DNA from: Catalinimonas alkaloidigena | GTDB lineage: Bacteria > Bacteroidota > Bacteroidia > Cytophagales > Cyclobacteriaceae | Assembly (NCBI RefSeq): GCF_029504655.1 | Contig: NZ_JAQFIL010000001.1 | Coordinates: forward strand, 1,245,001-1,309,000 | DNA length: 64,000 bases | Reading direction: 5' to 3' | In this document: positions 53,533-62,753 of the stretch, one piece after another | Layout: the number at the start of each line of letters is the position of its first letter | Numbering within the stretch: the stretch's first letter is position 1 | The notes under the pieces: model-generated | Seen by the model: the letters and a program-made list of their open reading frames with translations, nothing else | Databases searched by the model: none | Told to the model about the DNA's origin: nothing | Program-made: the position numbers and the translations under genes

Positions 53533-54699
53533 ATGAGAAAAAACTTTAATTCATCAGGATGCCGGAAAATTGTAAGTATAGCCGCTCTTGCTTGTTTTTC
53601 TTTAATTCACGTGGGCTCAGCTCAGCATCTCAGAGAACTCGCTGATCAGCATGACTTACTTATAGGTTGTCAAACAGGGTGGGGGGATTTTGCTACTGAC
53701 AACCCTTTGAATAATGCTCGCAGAAAGTTAATAGAAAGGGAATTCAATATTCATACGGGTGGAGCCAGCTTTTCACCGAAAAACCTGCAGCCTATCAAGG
53801 GTGTATTTTCTCTGGAACGTACCGATCAGATAGTATCGGCCATACATGCAATGCAGGGTGGTGTTAAAATCCATGCAGCCCATCTACTTGGTCGTAATAC
53901 ATACATGCCAGGCTGGTGGGTGAAGGATACGAATGCTGCATCTCAGCAAAAACTCTTAGAAAGCCATATAGACAAAGTGGTGGCTCATTACAGGGGAAAA
54001 ATAGATATCTGGGATGTGGTGAATGAATCTTTGAATGCGGAAGGGCATTTTGGAAGATGGCACTGGGGAGCAAATATGGGTTTAAAGAAAATAGGTATGG
54101 AGCCTATGTCAAATACAGATGACCATATCCCTGTCTTCATTCGCCTGGCTTTTGAGCGGGCAGAAGTAAATGATCCTGAGTCAGTGAAGATCATCAACGA
54201 AAATCAAAATGCTGCTCTGGGAGAAAAACACACGGAAATTTGCTATGAGATGGTAGAAGATCTAAAAAATCGCTCAGTGCCTATTGATGGTGTCGGCTTT
54301 CAGCTACATTTAAAAGTGGACGAAGACGGAAGCTTGCTCAATGCGAAAGGAGATACCTTCTCAATCAATGGCTTCAAAGAAAATATGAAAAGGTATGAGA
54401 CACTGGGGGTAGATATTTACATTACAGAAATGGATATTCAGATACCGGACACTTCTGAATCTTCTTACGAACTCCAGCGTAAAGCGTATTTTGATGTGGT
54501 AACCGCTTGTTTGTCACAGCCTCGCTGCCGCGCAATAATGATGTGGGGATCGGATGATGGCAACTCCTGGCATGCGGATAATTTCCCTACCCTATTTGAC
54601 GCAAACCGGCAAAATAAGCCTGCTTACTATGGGTTTCAGGAAGCATTGCAATCATTTGGGGAGAGGAAAGTAATAAAAGGTCAAAATTCAGAGCCATAA
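53533..54699 (+). CDS. Endo-1,4-beta-xylanase, GH10, exported
   Basis: Hydrolyses internal bonds of xylan. 388 residues from the ATG at 53533, which gives a signal peptide ending HVGSAQ (residue 31). The frame is open 108 bases further upstream, but that part overlaps the tRNA terminator. The GH10 barrel carries acid/base E165 in IWDVVNESLN and nucleophile E299 in YITEMDIQI, with GVGFQLHL and AIMMWGSDDGNSW. No carbohydrate-binding module or sorting domain follows, so it is probably periplasmic or lipid-independent. It is isolated: no SusC/SusD genes or other xylan genes are in the window. Confidence 0.93.
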   Translation: MRKNFNSSGCRKIVSIAALACFSLIHVGSAQHLRELADQHDLLIGCQTGWGDFATDNPLNNARRKLIEREFNIHTGGASFSPKNLQPIKGVFSLERTDQIVSAIHAMQGGVKIHAAHLLGRNTYMPGWWVKDTNAASQQKLLESHIDKVVAHYRGKIDIWDVVNESLNAEGHFGRWHWGANMGLKKIGMEPMSNTDDHIPVFIRLAFERAEVNDPESVKIINENQNAALGEKHTEICYEMVEDLKNRSVPIDGVGFQLHLKVDEDGSLLNAKGDTFSINGFKENMKRYETLGVDIYITEMDIQIPDTSESSYELQRKAYFDVVTACLSQPRCRAIMMWGSDDGNSWHADNFPTLFDANRQNKPAYYGFQEALQSFGERKVIKGQNSEP

Positions 54700-54830
54700 T
54701 TTTTATGCTCCTAACCGCTATAACTATTACACACCTTTTAATCTGTGTAAGTAAATCTGTATCTATTTAAACAAAAATGCTATGATTTACCTTGTATTGG
54801 TACACATTGTAAATCAAAACTTTTTAAACT

Positions 54831-55247
54831 ATGAATACGATTTATTCAAGCAAAGTTACTTCCAAAGGAGGGCTATATGGGCACATTTCTTCGGAAGATA
54901 ACGCTTTAGACATAGATGTTTATATGCCTACAGGCACTCAGGCTGACCAACCAAAGGGAAGTACACCTGAGCAACTTTTCGCCGCGAGCTATGCTGCCTG
55001 CCTGGAAGGTACACTGTATCATATCGCAAAGTTACATCAGGTTGAGATCAGTAACACTGAAGTAAGTGCTAAGGTAAATGCTGTACAGGTAGAAAAAGGT
55101 GACCTGCGCTTCTCTTTGGACATGGATGTAGTAATACCTGAGGTAGACAGAGAAAAGGCTCAAAAACTGCTGGATGATGCATATAGAAATTGTCCACTTA
55201 CCAAGGCTACCAGTGGAAATATGGAAGTAAATGTAAATTTACGATAG
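54831..55247 (+). CDS. Ohr/OsmC-type peroxiredoxin-like protein
   Basis: A 138-residue Ohr-like protein that probably reduces organic hydroperoxides with a thiol donor. The cysteines are C57 (SYAACLEG) and C121 (RNCPLTKA), with E47 in STPEQLFAASYAACL. The N-terminal GGR-G arginine that activates the peroxidatic cysteine in classical Ohr is not seen: this protein has GGLYGHISS at 13-21. It may therefore be a divergent Ohr or a different OsmC subgroup. A strong terminator follows. Confidence 0.85.
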   Translation: MNTIYSSKVTSKGGLYGHISSEDNALDIDVYMPTGTQADQPKGSTPEQLFAASYAACLEGTLYHIAKLHQVEISNTEVSAKVNAVQVEKGDLRFSLDMDVVIPEVDREKAQKLLDDAYRNCPLTKATSGNMEVNVNLR

Positions 55248-55267
55248 TAAGCATACTTTGATCGTAC

Positions 55268-55309
55268 AGCCTGATATTCACAAACAAGATGTTGAATATT
55301 GGGCTTTTT
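55268..55309 (+). terminator. Rho-independent terminator after the Ohr-like gene
   Basis: AGCCTGATATTCA at 55268-55280 pairs along 13 positions (two G-U) with TGAATATTGGGCT at 55293-55305, followed by a run of T's. Confidence 0.8.
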
Positions 55310-55398
55310 CATACTAGCAACAGGCGCTTCAGGGAGTATATGTTGTGATCCCTTTTTCTTTTCTTGACAGCCTGAATCCCCTTTCTTATTTTTAGGCG

Positions 55399-56631
55399 AT
55401 GAAATTGCTACACACTGCCGATTGGCACCTGGGAAAGCGTCTGGGTGATTACATGCGCCTGGAAGAGCAGAAAGAAGTGCTGGAAGAAATTTGCGAGATC
55501 GCGGAAAGGGAGGAGGTAGATGCGGTTCTCATTGCAGGTGATTTGTTTGATACTTTCAACCCCGGAAACGAAGCGGTAGAGCTGTTTTACAAAATAATTC
55601 ATCGCCTCGCTGACGATGGCCGCCGGGCTGTGGTGGCAATTGCCGGTAATCATGACTCTCCTGACAGGGTAGAAGCTCCGGATCCGCTGGCTCGTGAGTT
55701 AGGCATCATCTTCCATGGAAAACCATCCACACAAATTCGCCCATTTGAGACCCGAAAAGGCCTCAGATTAATGCATGCAGACGAAGGTTTTGTAGCATTA
55801 AAACTCCCTGACTACGATTATACCCTACGCCTGCTGCTTACCCCCTATGCCAATGAGGTGATACTGCGCCAGTATTTAGGCACCGATGATAAAGAAGAAG
55901 CTTTACGCAACATATTGAGAAAAAGCTGGCAGGAGATGGCTGATCGGTATTGTGATGATAAAGGTGTTAATTTGTTAATGGCGCATCTTTATTTTATGCA
56001 AAGGGGAGGCGAGGCACCCCAGGAGCCGGAAGATGAAAAACCTATTCTACATATGGGGGGCGCACAGGCTATCTTTACTGAAGATATTCCTCAACAAATG
56101 CAATATGTTGCCCTGGGCCATTTGCACCGGTATCAGCATGTAGGAGGCACCAGCTGCCCTGTCATTTATAGCAGCAGTCCTCTAGGCTATAGCTTTAGTG
56201 AAGCCCATCAGCAAAAGTATGTGGTGTTGATTGAAGCTGAACCCGGACAGCCGGTAGCAACCCAAAAAGTTTCTCTGCAAAAAGGAAGAAAACTGGTCAG
56301 AAAGACCTTTAAATCTAAAGAAGAGGCAGTAAGCTGGCTGAGAGAAAACCCTGATACTTTTGTAGAGCTGACTTTCGTCAGTGATACATATATAGAAAGT
56401 GAAACAAAAAAAGCGCTTTATGATGCGCACGATGGCATCGTAAGCATTATCCCGGAGCTTCACTTACAGGAAGAGCAAAAAATAAAAACGAAGGTAAATT
56501 TGCAGCAGGACATCCGTCTCCTCTTCAAAGATTTTTTTGTTCATAAAAAAGGGCAGCAACCTTCAGATGAGCTGATGGACTTATTCAATGAAATATTGGA
56601 AACTGATGAAGATGAGGATGAAAGGGGATAA
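55399..56631 (+). CDS. sbcD: Exonuclease subunit SbcD
   Basis: The nuclease subunit of SbcCD (Mre11 type), 410 residues. Metal-binding residues occur in HTADWHLGKRL (D8, H10), GDLFDTFNPGNEAVE, GNHDSPDRV (about 83-91), LMAHLYF (about 197-203), and GHLHRYQHV. The C-terminal 130 residues form the capping domain. SbcCD cleaves hairpins and double-strand ends during replication-fork repair. sbcC follows after only 3 bases. Confidence 0.95.
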   Translation: MKLLHTADWHLGKRLGDYMRLEEQKEVLEEICEIAEREEVDAVLIAGDLFDTFNPGNEAVELFYKIIHRLADDGRRAVVAIAGNHDSPDRVEAPDPLARELGIIFHGKPSTQIRPFETRKGLRLMHADEGFVALKLPDYDYTLRLLLTPYANEVILRQYLGTDDKEEALRNILRKSWQEMADRYCDDKGVNLLMAHLYFMQRGGEAPQEPEDEKPILHMGGAQAIFTEDIPQQMQYVALGHLHRYQHVGGTSCPVIYSSSPLGYSFSEAHQQKYVVLIEAEPGQPVATQKVSLQKGRKLVRKTFKSKEEAVSWLRENPDTFVELTFVSDTYIESETKKALYDAHDGIVSIIPELHLQEEQKIKTKVNLQQDIRLLFKDFFVHKKGQQPSDELMDLFNEILETDEDEDERG

Positions 56632-56634
56632 ACA

Positions 56635-59600
56635 ATGATTCCAGAGAAGCTTACGCTAAAAGGACTCTATTCTTACCGTGAACCACAAACGATTGATTTT
56701 GGTAGATTAACTTCTTCTCAATTGTTTGGAATTTTTGGCGCAGTTGGCTGTGGCAAATCTTCTATACTGGAAGCCATAATATTTGTGCTTTTTGACCGTA
56801 GCGACCGTCTCAATTTAAAAGATAACCGCTACTATAACATGCTCAACTTACAGAGTGATGAGATAGAAATTGATTTTACCTTCAGGGCCGAAGTCAACAG
56901 TAAGTCAGTTTATCGTTTTTATTTTAGGGCAGGTCGTAATCGAAACAACTATGACCAGGTAGTAGTACGAGATCGCAACTACTATAAGGATGAAGAAGGC
57001 AACTGGCTGCCGATTGCGGTCAAGGATGCATCCCAGTTGCTAGGTATGAATTACGAGCACTTCATGCAAACCGTAATCATACCGCAGGGTAAGTTCAGGG
57101 AGTTTGTAGATCAGGGCGCTGCCCAACGGACCCAAATGCTAAAGGAATTATTTAACCTGGGCCAATATGAGTTGGGTAGCAAGGTTAAAATCCTGCAGAG
57201 TAGAAATAAAACCGAGCTTACTGAGATCCAGGCAAGGTTAGCTGAGATAGGTGGAGTGAGTGAAGAAGAAATCAGAGAAATAAAGCAAAAGCAAAATGTG
57301 CTGGCTACCAAACTTAAGTCAGCAGCGAATGAAGCAAATGAGATAGAAAGAAAATGTCAGGCGCAGGATGCCCTTCACAAACTGTTCAGTGATATCCGTA
57401 TTGCTGAAGAAGAAATAAAGAAGCTTCATGAACAAAAAACTCATTTTGCTCAGAAAGAACAGCAGCTTAGGAATTACAACCGTGCATATACGTATTTCAA
57501 AGAAAGGTTTCAGCTACAGATAGAGACGCAGGAAGAAGTTCATGCTGTCAAAGAGAAACGTAAGCACCTACTGGCACAGATAGATGAGCAAAAAATAAGA
57601 CTAGCTTCAGCGCTCGAAGAATTACAAATACGACAAAAAGCATATGAGCAGCGCGAAACGGATATTCTCAAGTGCCAGGATCTGGAATATGTGATCAAGG
57701 TTAGAGAGTTCAAAGACGAGTTAATGCACGAAACAGAACAATTAGCTAAGCTCCAAAGAAATGTCAAAGCCATTGAGCAGTCTGTAGCGCAAAATAAACA
57801 AGAGCTTGTTCTGGAGGAGAAGCAACTGGATGAGATGGATACTAAGTTGCGTTTCAGATCTACGCTTCATGATATATACCACTGGCATCTACAACAAAGC
57901 CGGCTGTTAAGAGAAAAACAATCCTGTGAAGATTATCACAAACAGTATATTGCTCAGATTGATGAGTTGAGAGCTAAAAAAGCTCAGCGCATTGAAAGTT
58001 TTAGCTGGGCTAAAGCAGCTCCGGATATTGATGCGCTGAAAGTACTGATTCGTGAGCAGCTCAAGCATAACCAAGAAAAGCAGGCTAAAGCCGCTGAAAA
58101 GATGCGAGAGCTACAAATCAAGGAGAAGTTGGCAATCTATGCTGATAATCTAATAGAAGGAAAAGCCTGTCCGCTCTGCGGCTCTGAGCACCATCCACAG
58201 GCAGCACATGACGACTCAATACATGAGGAATTACAATCTCATGAAGAACAGCAAAAGGTTTTACAGCAAGAGGAGCATCAGCTAAGGCAGCTCAATGATG
58301 ATATTATGCAATTGGAAAGTGACTTTAAAAGTACGGCCACGCTAATGCAAAAAGCCAAAACCGAACTTGAAGATGTGCAGAAAAAGATAGGACAGCATCA
58401 GCAGCAGTTTCACTGGGAGAAATTCAAAGGATATGACATTGAAGACATCAATGAATTTATCCAGAAGCTGGAAGTATTGGATAAAAAAGCGCATGAGCTA
58501 CGTCAGCACATTCAACAGAGAAAGAAGCAACTTCCCGAACTAGAGCAGAAGTATCAGTTGGTTCAGGAGCAACTGAGAGCACACCAGCAAAAAGAACATG
58601 CGCTAAAAACCAGCATTGACAACCATCTCTCCTTACTCAGAGTGTACAATTACGAGGGCTGGAAAAATTATGAGTTGCCCGTACTCAAAGAAAGCCTGGA
58701 AAGAGGGCAGCGCCAGGTAGAAGAGGCGGCTGAGAAGTATAATCATGCGGTGAAAAACTTTAATGAGTGTGAAAAAGAACTGCATGGCACACAAAGCAAA
58801 GCAGACACCGAAAAAGAGAGGCTGGAGCAACAGGAACAAAAACAACAAAAACTAAATGCTGAAATAGAGACCCTCTGTAAAGAAAAAAACTTTGAAAGCC
58901 TGGCTCAGGTACATCAATTGCTTAGCCTGAAGCTGGATGTAGAAGAAGAGCAGCGACAGATACAATCCTACAATACCCGACTTAGTAGTCAGGAAGACCA
59001 GCTGCAAAAGCTGCGTAAAGAAGCGGAAGGAAAGACTTATTTGAAGGAGGAGCATGAAGGGTTAGTACAAAAAAAAGAGGAAGAAAAGCAAAAAGTACAA
59101 CAATTACAGGAGCAATTGGCTGTGACAGGTGAGCAGCTTAAACGGATGGAAGAGCGACTGCAAAATAGTCTACAGCTCCAGAATAAGCAGGAAAAGCTAC
59201 TTATCAGGGAAGGTAATTTAAAGGAACTGGCATCGCTATTTAAGGGGAGTGGCTTTGTAAGGTACGTATCTTCCGTATATTTGGATAATCTTTGCCGTAC
59301 TGCTAATGAGCGATTTATGAAGCTCACCCGCAACAACCTTAGTCTGGAGCTTAACGAAGATGGAGAATTTATCGTCAGGGATTTTCTTAATAACGGCAAA
59401 ACCCGCTTACTCAAAACCTTATCCGGTGGACAAACTTTTCAGGCAGCATTGTGCCTGGCTTTGGCGCTGGCAGAAAATGTAAAAACGCTCAATCAGGCGG
59501 AGCAGAGTTTCTTTTTCCTTGATGAAGGCTTCGGTTCGTTGGATAAAGAATCGCTCAGGCTAGTCTTTGATACGCTTAAATCTTTGCGCCAGGAGCAAAG

Positions 59601-59712
59601 AATAGTAGGCATCATTTCCCATGTGGAAGAGTTGCAGCAGGAGATAGATGTATACCTCAAAATCGTCAATGACAAAGAACGAGGCAGCCTGATCAGTCGT
59701 AGCTGGGAATGA
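56635..59712 (+). CDS. sbcC: Exonuclease subunit SbcC, SMC-type ATPase
   Basis: The ATPase partner of SbcD (Rad50 type), 1025 residues. Walker A GAVGCGKS at 35-42, then two very long coiled coils rich in E, Q, K and L, joined by the zinc hook with cysteines C512 and C515 (ACPLCGSEHH). The C-terminal ATPase lobe has TLSGGQTFQAALCLALALAE and Walker B FFFLDEGFGSLD, with VGIISHVEELQQEI. Length is close to the family norm. Confidence 0.95.
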   Translation: MIPEKLTLKGLYSYREPQTIDFGRLTSSQLFGIFGAVGCGKSSILEAIIFVLFDRSDRLNLKDNRYYNMLNLQSDEIEIDFTFRAEVNSKSVYRFYFRAGRNRNNYDQVVVRDRNYYKDEEGNWLPIAVKDASQLLGMNYEHFMQTVIIPQGKFREFVDQGAAQRTQMLKELFNLGQYELGSKVKILQSRNKTELTEIQARLAEIGGVSEEEIREIKQKQNVLATKLKSAANEANEIERKCQAQDALHKLFSDIRIAEEEIKKLHEQKTHFAQKEQQLRNYNRAYTYFKERFQLQIETQEEVHAVKEKRKHLLAQIDEQKIRLASALEELQIRQKAYEQRETDILKCQDLEYVIKVREFKDELMHETEQLAKLQRNVKAIEQSVAQNKQELVLEEKQLDEMDTKLRFRSTLHDIYHWHLQQSRLLREKQSCEDYHKQYIAQIDELRAKKAQRIESFSWAKAAPDIDALKVLIREQLKHNQEKQAKAAEKMRELQIKEKLAIYADNLIEGKACPLCGSEHHPQAAHDDSIHEELQSHEEQQKVLQQEEHQLRQLNDDIMQLESDFKSTATLMQKAKTELEDVQKKIGQHQQQFHWEKFKGYDIEDINEFIQKLEVLDKKAHELRQHIQQRKKQLPELEQKYQLVQEQLRAHQQKEHALKTSIDNHLSLLRVYNYEGWKNYELPVLKESLERGQRQVEEAAEKYNHAVKNFNECEKELHGTQSKADTEKERLEQQEQKQQKLNAEIETLCKEKNFESLAQVHQLLSLKLDVEEEQRQIQSYNTRLSSQEDQLQKLRKEAEGKTYLKEEHEGLVQKKEEEKQKVQQLQEQLAVTGEQLKRMEERLQNSLQLQNKQEKLLIREGNLKELASLFKGSGFVRYVSSVYLDNLCRTANERFMKLTRNNLSLELNEDGEFIVRDFLNNGKTRLLKTLSGGQTFQAALCLALALAENVKTLNQAEQSFFFLDEGFGSLDKESLRLVFDTLKSLRQEQRIVGIISHVEELQQEIDVYLKIVNDKERGSLISRSWE

Positions 59713-59744
59713 AATGGTGCAATGTTCTAATAGTGCAGTGTGAT

Positions 59745-59770
59745 AGTTTTACATCAAAGTGTAAAACTTT
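59745..59770 (+). terminator. Weak terminator after sbcC
   Basis: AGTTTTACA at 59745-59753 with TGTAAAACT at 59760-59768 forms a 9-base AT-rich stem, followed by TTTC. It is weaker than the others in the window. Confidence 0.5.
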
Positions 59771-59886
59771 CTTCTGTTGTAATGATAAAATATATAATAA
59801 AATTTTGAAAAAAAATAAGTGCGATCCATAACATCGCTCCACGGGCGACCATAAAATCATAATACTAAGAACCATAACACCATTTC

Positions 59887-61005
59887 ATGCAAGAGTTAAA
59901 CGATTTCTTAAGCACCATTGATGGCTATATCGGTGGAGGCCAGTGGTTTGTCTTTGTACTTTTAGGTACCGGGCTTTTTTTTACGATCTATCTTAAATTC
60001 CCTCAGATACGTTATTTTGGTCATGCGCTCCGCTCAGTAAGAGGGAAATATGATAAGGAAGGCGATGAGGGTGATACATCACACTTTCAGGCACTTACTA
60101 CAGCACTATCGGGTACGGTAGGAACCGGTAACATCGCCGGGGTAGCTTATGCCATCCACCTGGGTGGTCCTCCTGCCATCTTCTGGATGGTGGTCACTGC
60201 TTTCTTGGGTATGACTACCAAGTTTGTGGAGGTGACACTTTCTCACAAATATCGTGAAGTAGACGAAGAGGGCAGAATCGCCGGTGGACCTATGTACTAC
60301 ATGAAGAACAAGCTTAACTATCGTTGGCTGGCTGTCATATTCGCTGTAGCTACGATCCTTTCTTCATTCGGAACAGGTAATATGCCCCAGATCAATAGTA
60401 TTTCCACTTCCATGTATGCTACTTTTGGAATCAACCAGATGCTGACAGGAGCCGTGCTGGCGATTCTACTTGGTTTTGTGATCATCGGAGGCATTACCAG
60501 AATTGCCAAGGTGACTGAGCGTTTGGTGCCCTTCATGGCAACTGTTTATGTCCTGGGTGCGTTGGCGGTAATTTTTTATAATATAGGAGAGATCCCTTCG
60601 GCCTTTTCCGCCATCTTCTCCGATCTGTTTACCGGTACTGCCGCAACCGGAGGGTTCCTGGGAGCCAGTATTGCTTATGCATTCAATCGGGGGGTAAACC
60701 GGGGTTTGTTTTCTAATGAAGCAGGCCAGGGATCAGCACCGATTGCACACGCTGCTGCCCGTGCCCATGAGCCGGTTTCAGAAGGTCTGGTAGCAATTCT
60801 GGAACCCTTTATTGACACCATCATCATCTGTAGTATTACGGGATTGGTGATCCTGACTTCGGGGGTATGGGATGATAAGATGCTCAACCGTTTTGAGAGT
60901 GCAGACTTGCTTATTATTAACGGAAGCCTGGAGGAAAGTAATGAAGCTGACCTGGATAAGCTCTATGGTTTACTGGTAAGAGGAGACGAAGTGGATGCTT
61001 TTTGA
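59887..61005 (+). CDS. Alanine:cation symporter family protein, N-terminal part (frame broken)
   Basis: Residues 1-372 of a Na+/alanine-type transporter (AGCS). Motifs include [17 protein letters not shown] (36-52), [20 protein letters not shown] (75-94), [47 protein letters not shown] and the helix [18 protein letters not shown]. About eight helices are present before the frame ends at TGA 61003-61005, inside a soluble loop. The remaining helices continue in the +1 frame (next entry), which indicates one gene broken by a one-base shift in a five-T run, or a programmed shift. Full AGCS proteins of Bacteroidetes are about 570 residues, equal to the two pieces together. Confidence 0.85.
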   Translation: MQELNDFLSTIDGYIGGGQWFVFVLLGTGLFFTIYLKFPQIRYFGHALRSVRGKYDKEGDEGDTSHFQALTTALSGTVGTGNIAGVAYAIHLGGPPAIFWMVVTAFLGMTTKFVEVTLSHKYREVDEEGRIAGGPMYYMKNKLNYRWLAVIFAVATILSSFGTGNMPQINSISTSMYATFGINQMLTGAVLAILLGFVIIGGITRIAKVTERLVPFMATVYVLGALAVIFYNIGEIPSAFSAIFSDLFTGTAATGGFLGASIAYAFNRGVNRGLFSNEAGQGSAPIAHAAARAHEPVSEGLVAILEPFIDTIIICSITGLVILTSGVWDDKMLNRFESADLLIINGSLEESNEADLDKLYGLLVRGDEVDAF

Positions 61006-61585
61006 TGGTCAATTACAGGTACAAAATGGTGAAATACAAAGTGATGTGACGGTAGTGCATGCCCGCTCAGTTGCCGAAAATATTGAAGTGTATCAGAATG
61101 GTAAGCCATTTAGTGGCGAGATCAATATTAGTTATGGTAAGCTTGATTTTGAGAAAGAGGAGAATCTAGGTGTAGAGATGCGGGGAGAGTCACTGGTCCA
61201 CAGCGCACCGCTAACTGCTGAAGCCTTTACCCGTTCCTATCTGGGCAGCTATGGTCAATACATCATCTCTATCGGTCTCTTGTTATTCGCTTTTTCTACC
61301 GCCATTTCATGGTCCTACTACGGTGACCGGGCTACCACTTATTTGTTTGGCGTAAAGTATGTCAACATCTTTCGTATTTTCTATGTGGTAGGCTTTTTCC
61401 TGGCTTCCTTTGCTGATACTACCATCATCTGGACCCTCTCAGGCATCGCCATTGCCCTGATGACCCTGCCCAACCTGCTGGGTATATTGCTGCTAAGTAA
61501 GGATATGAAAAATACTGTAAAAGAGTACTGGACCGGCTTCCATGAAGAATATCCTGATGAAAAGATACCGGAGAAATTGAAATGA
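61001..61585 (+). CDS. Alanine:cation symporter family protein, C-terminal part (+1 frame)
   Basis: In the +1 frame the loop continues ([20 protein letters not shown]) and then three or four more AGCS helices follow, with [39 protein letters not shown] and [16 protein letters not shown]. If read by a +1 slip at 61000-61003, the protein joins exactly to the upstream piece. An ATG at 60995 overlaps the upstream frame and is preceded nine bases earlier by AGGAG, so separate initiation of this fragment is possible, although a C-terminal half alone would not transport. Confidence 0.8.
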   Translation, partial: FDGQLQVQNGEIQSDVTVVHARSVAENIEVYQNGKPFSGEINISYGKLDFEKEENLGVEMRGESLVHSAPLTAEAFTRSYLGSYGQYIISIGLLLFAFSTAISWSYYGDRATTYLFGVKYVNIFRIFYVVGFFLASFADTTIIWTLSGIAIALMTLPNLLGILLLSKDMKNTVKEYWTGFHEEYPDEKIPEKLK

Positions 61586-61696
61586 TATCATGGTATTTAG
61601 AAAGTCAAAGATTCTAAGAAATGCAGTGATAAAATTTACCGTAGCCAATTCTGAATTCGATAACTAACACAAAGTCTGGAAACTCAATTTTTTTTA

Positions 61697-61704
61697 TAGT
61701 TTTG
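61697..61704 (+). promoter_or_regulatory. Putative -7 element for the epimerase/reductase gene
   Basis: TAGTTTTG matches TAnnTTTG and is 56 bases before the GTG start. A -33 element is not obvious. Confidence 0.4.
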
Positions 61705-61760
61705 CGACTGGACATTTTTTATTCTATAACCATATCGCCGTAGCGAAATAATATAAGCTT

Positions 61761-62753
61761 GTGAAAGTATTTTTAACAGGGACCAGCGGTCTGCTCGGTA
61801 GTAACACAGCCAAAGAACTATTAATGCGGGGGCATCATGTAAGAGGCTTATTTCATAATTCTATAGAAGCTGAACTTTTGGAGAAGCATCCGAACTTTGA
61901 GGAGTTTCATGGCGACATTACTGATCCTGACAAAATGATTGAGGGAGTGGCAGGATGTGATGCCGTAGTTCATGCGGCTGCGGATACCAGCCAATGGCCG
62001 GATCGTTCCCCCGACTATATCAATACCAATGTAAAGGGTACGCTAAACGTAGTAGAGGCTGCTAAGAAAGCTAAGGTAAGACGCGGTATTTTTGTGAGTA
62101 CTGCCAACTCAGTAGGCTTCGGTACTAAAGCGCATCCCGGAGATGAAACTTCACCCCCCAAATTTCAGCAGTACGGCATTGGTTATATGGAGACCAAGTA
62201 TCAGGCGCAGCAGATCGTCCTGAACGAAGTAAAAGAAGGTGGATACCCCTTCATTGTAGTCAATCCTACATTTATGATAGGTCCGAATGACTTTAAGCCC
62301 AGCTCCGGAAAGATGGTAATCGCAGTGGCTAAAGGCAAAGTGCCCGGCTATCCGGTAGGGGGGAAGAACTACGTATACGTAGGCGATGCTGCTAATGCCA
62401 TTGCCAATGCCCTGACCATGGGAAGGCCGGGAGAATGTTATATTCTGGGAAATGAAAACCTTAGCTACCAGGAGATGTTTACCAAGATAGCTGAAGTAGT
62501 AGGTGCGAAACCTCCAAAGTTGGCGATTCCCCCTTTTGCCACTAAAGCTTTTGGGATGTTAGGAACAATCGCCGGAAACATTTTTGGAATTACACCTAAT
62601 GTCAGCTATAAAATGGCTGTCGTTTCCTGTGATGGACATTATTTTTCAGCAAAAAAGGCAGTTGAAGAGCTCAACATGCCACAAACACCGATAGAAACCG
62701 CAATCAAAGAATGTTATGAATGGTTCAAAGAACACGGCTACCTCGACCAATGA
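61761..62753 (+). CDS. NAD(P)-dependent epimerase/dehydratase (extended SDR)
   Basis: A 330-residue Rossmann-fold oxidoreductase. The nucleotide-binding motif is FLTGTSGLLGS (4-14), followed by VRGLFHNS, HAAADTSQWP, the catalytic Tyr-Lys pair in YMETKYQAQQIV, and VVNPTFMIGPNDFKPSSG. It resembles dihydroflavonol-4-reductase and 3-beta-hydroxysteroid dehydrogenase-like enzymes; the substrate is unknown. The start is GTG at 61761. It overlaps the following GNAT-like gene by 38 bases, so the two are probably one transcript. Confidence 0.88.
   Translation: MKVFLTGTSGLLGSNTAKELLMRGHHVRGLFHNSIEAELLEKHPNFEEFHGDITDPDKMIEGVAGCDAVVHAAADTSQWPDRSPDYINTNVKGTLNVVEAAKKAKVRRGIFVSTANSVGFGTKAHPGDETSPPKFQQYGIGYMETKYQAQQIVLNEVKEGGYPFIVVNPTFMIGPNDFKPSSGKMVIAVAKGKVPGYPVGGKNYVYVGDAANAIANALTMGRPGECYILGNENLSYQEMFTKIAEVVGAKPPKLAIPPFATKAFGMLGTIAGNIFGITPNVSYKMAVVSCDGHYFSAKKAVEELNMPQTPIETAIKECYEWFKEHGYLDQ

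Noticed and set aside
59037..59414. 125-codon frame antisense to sbcC
   Set aside because: Serine, cysteine and leucine-rich antisense of a coiled-coil region; sbcC itself is unambiguous.
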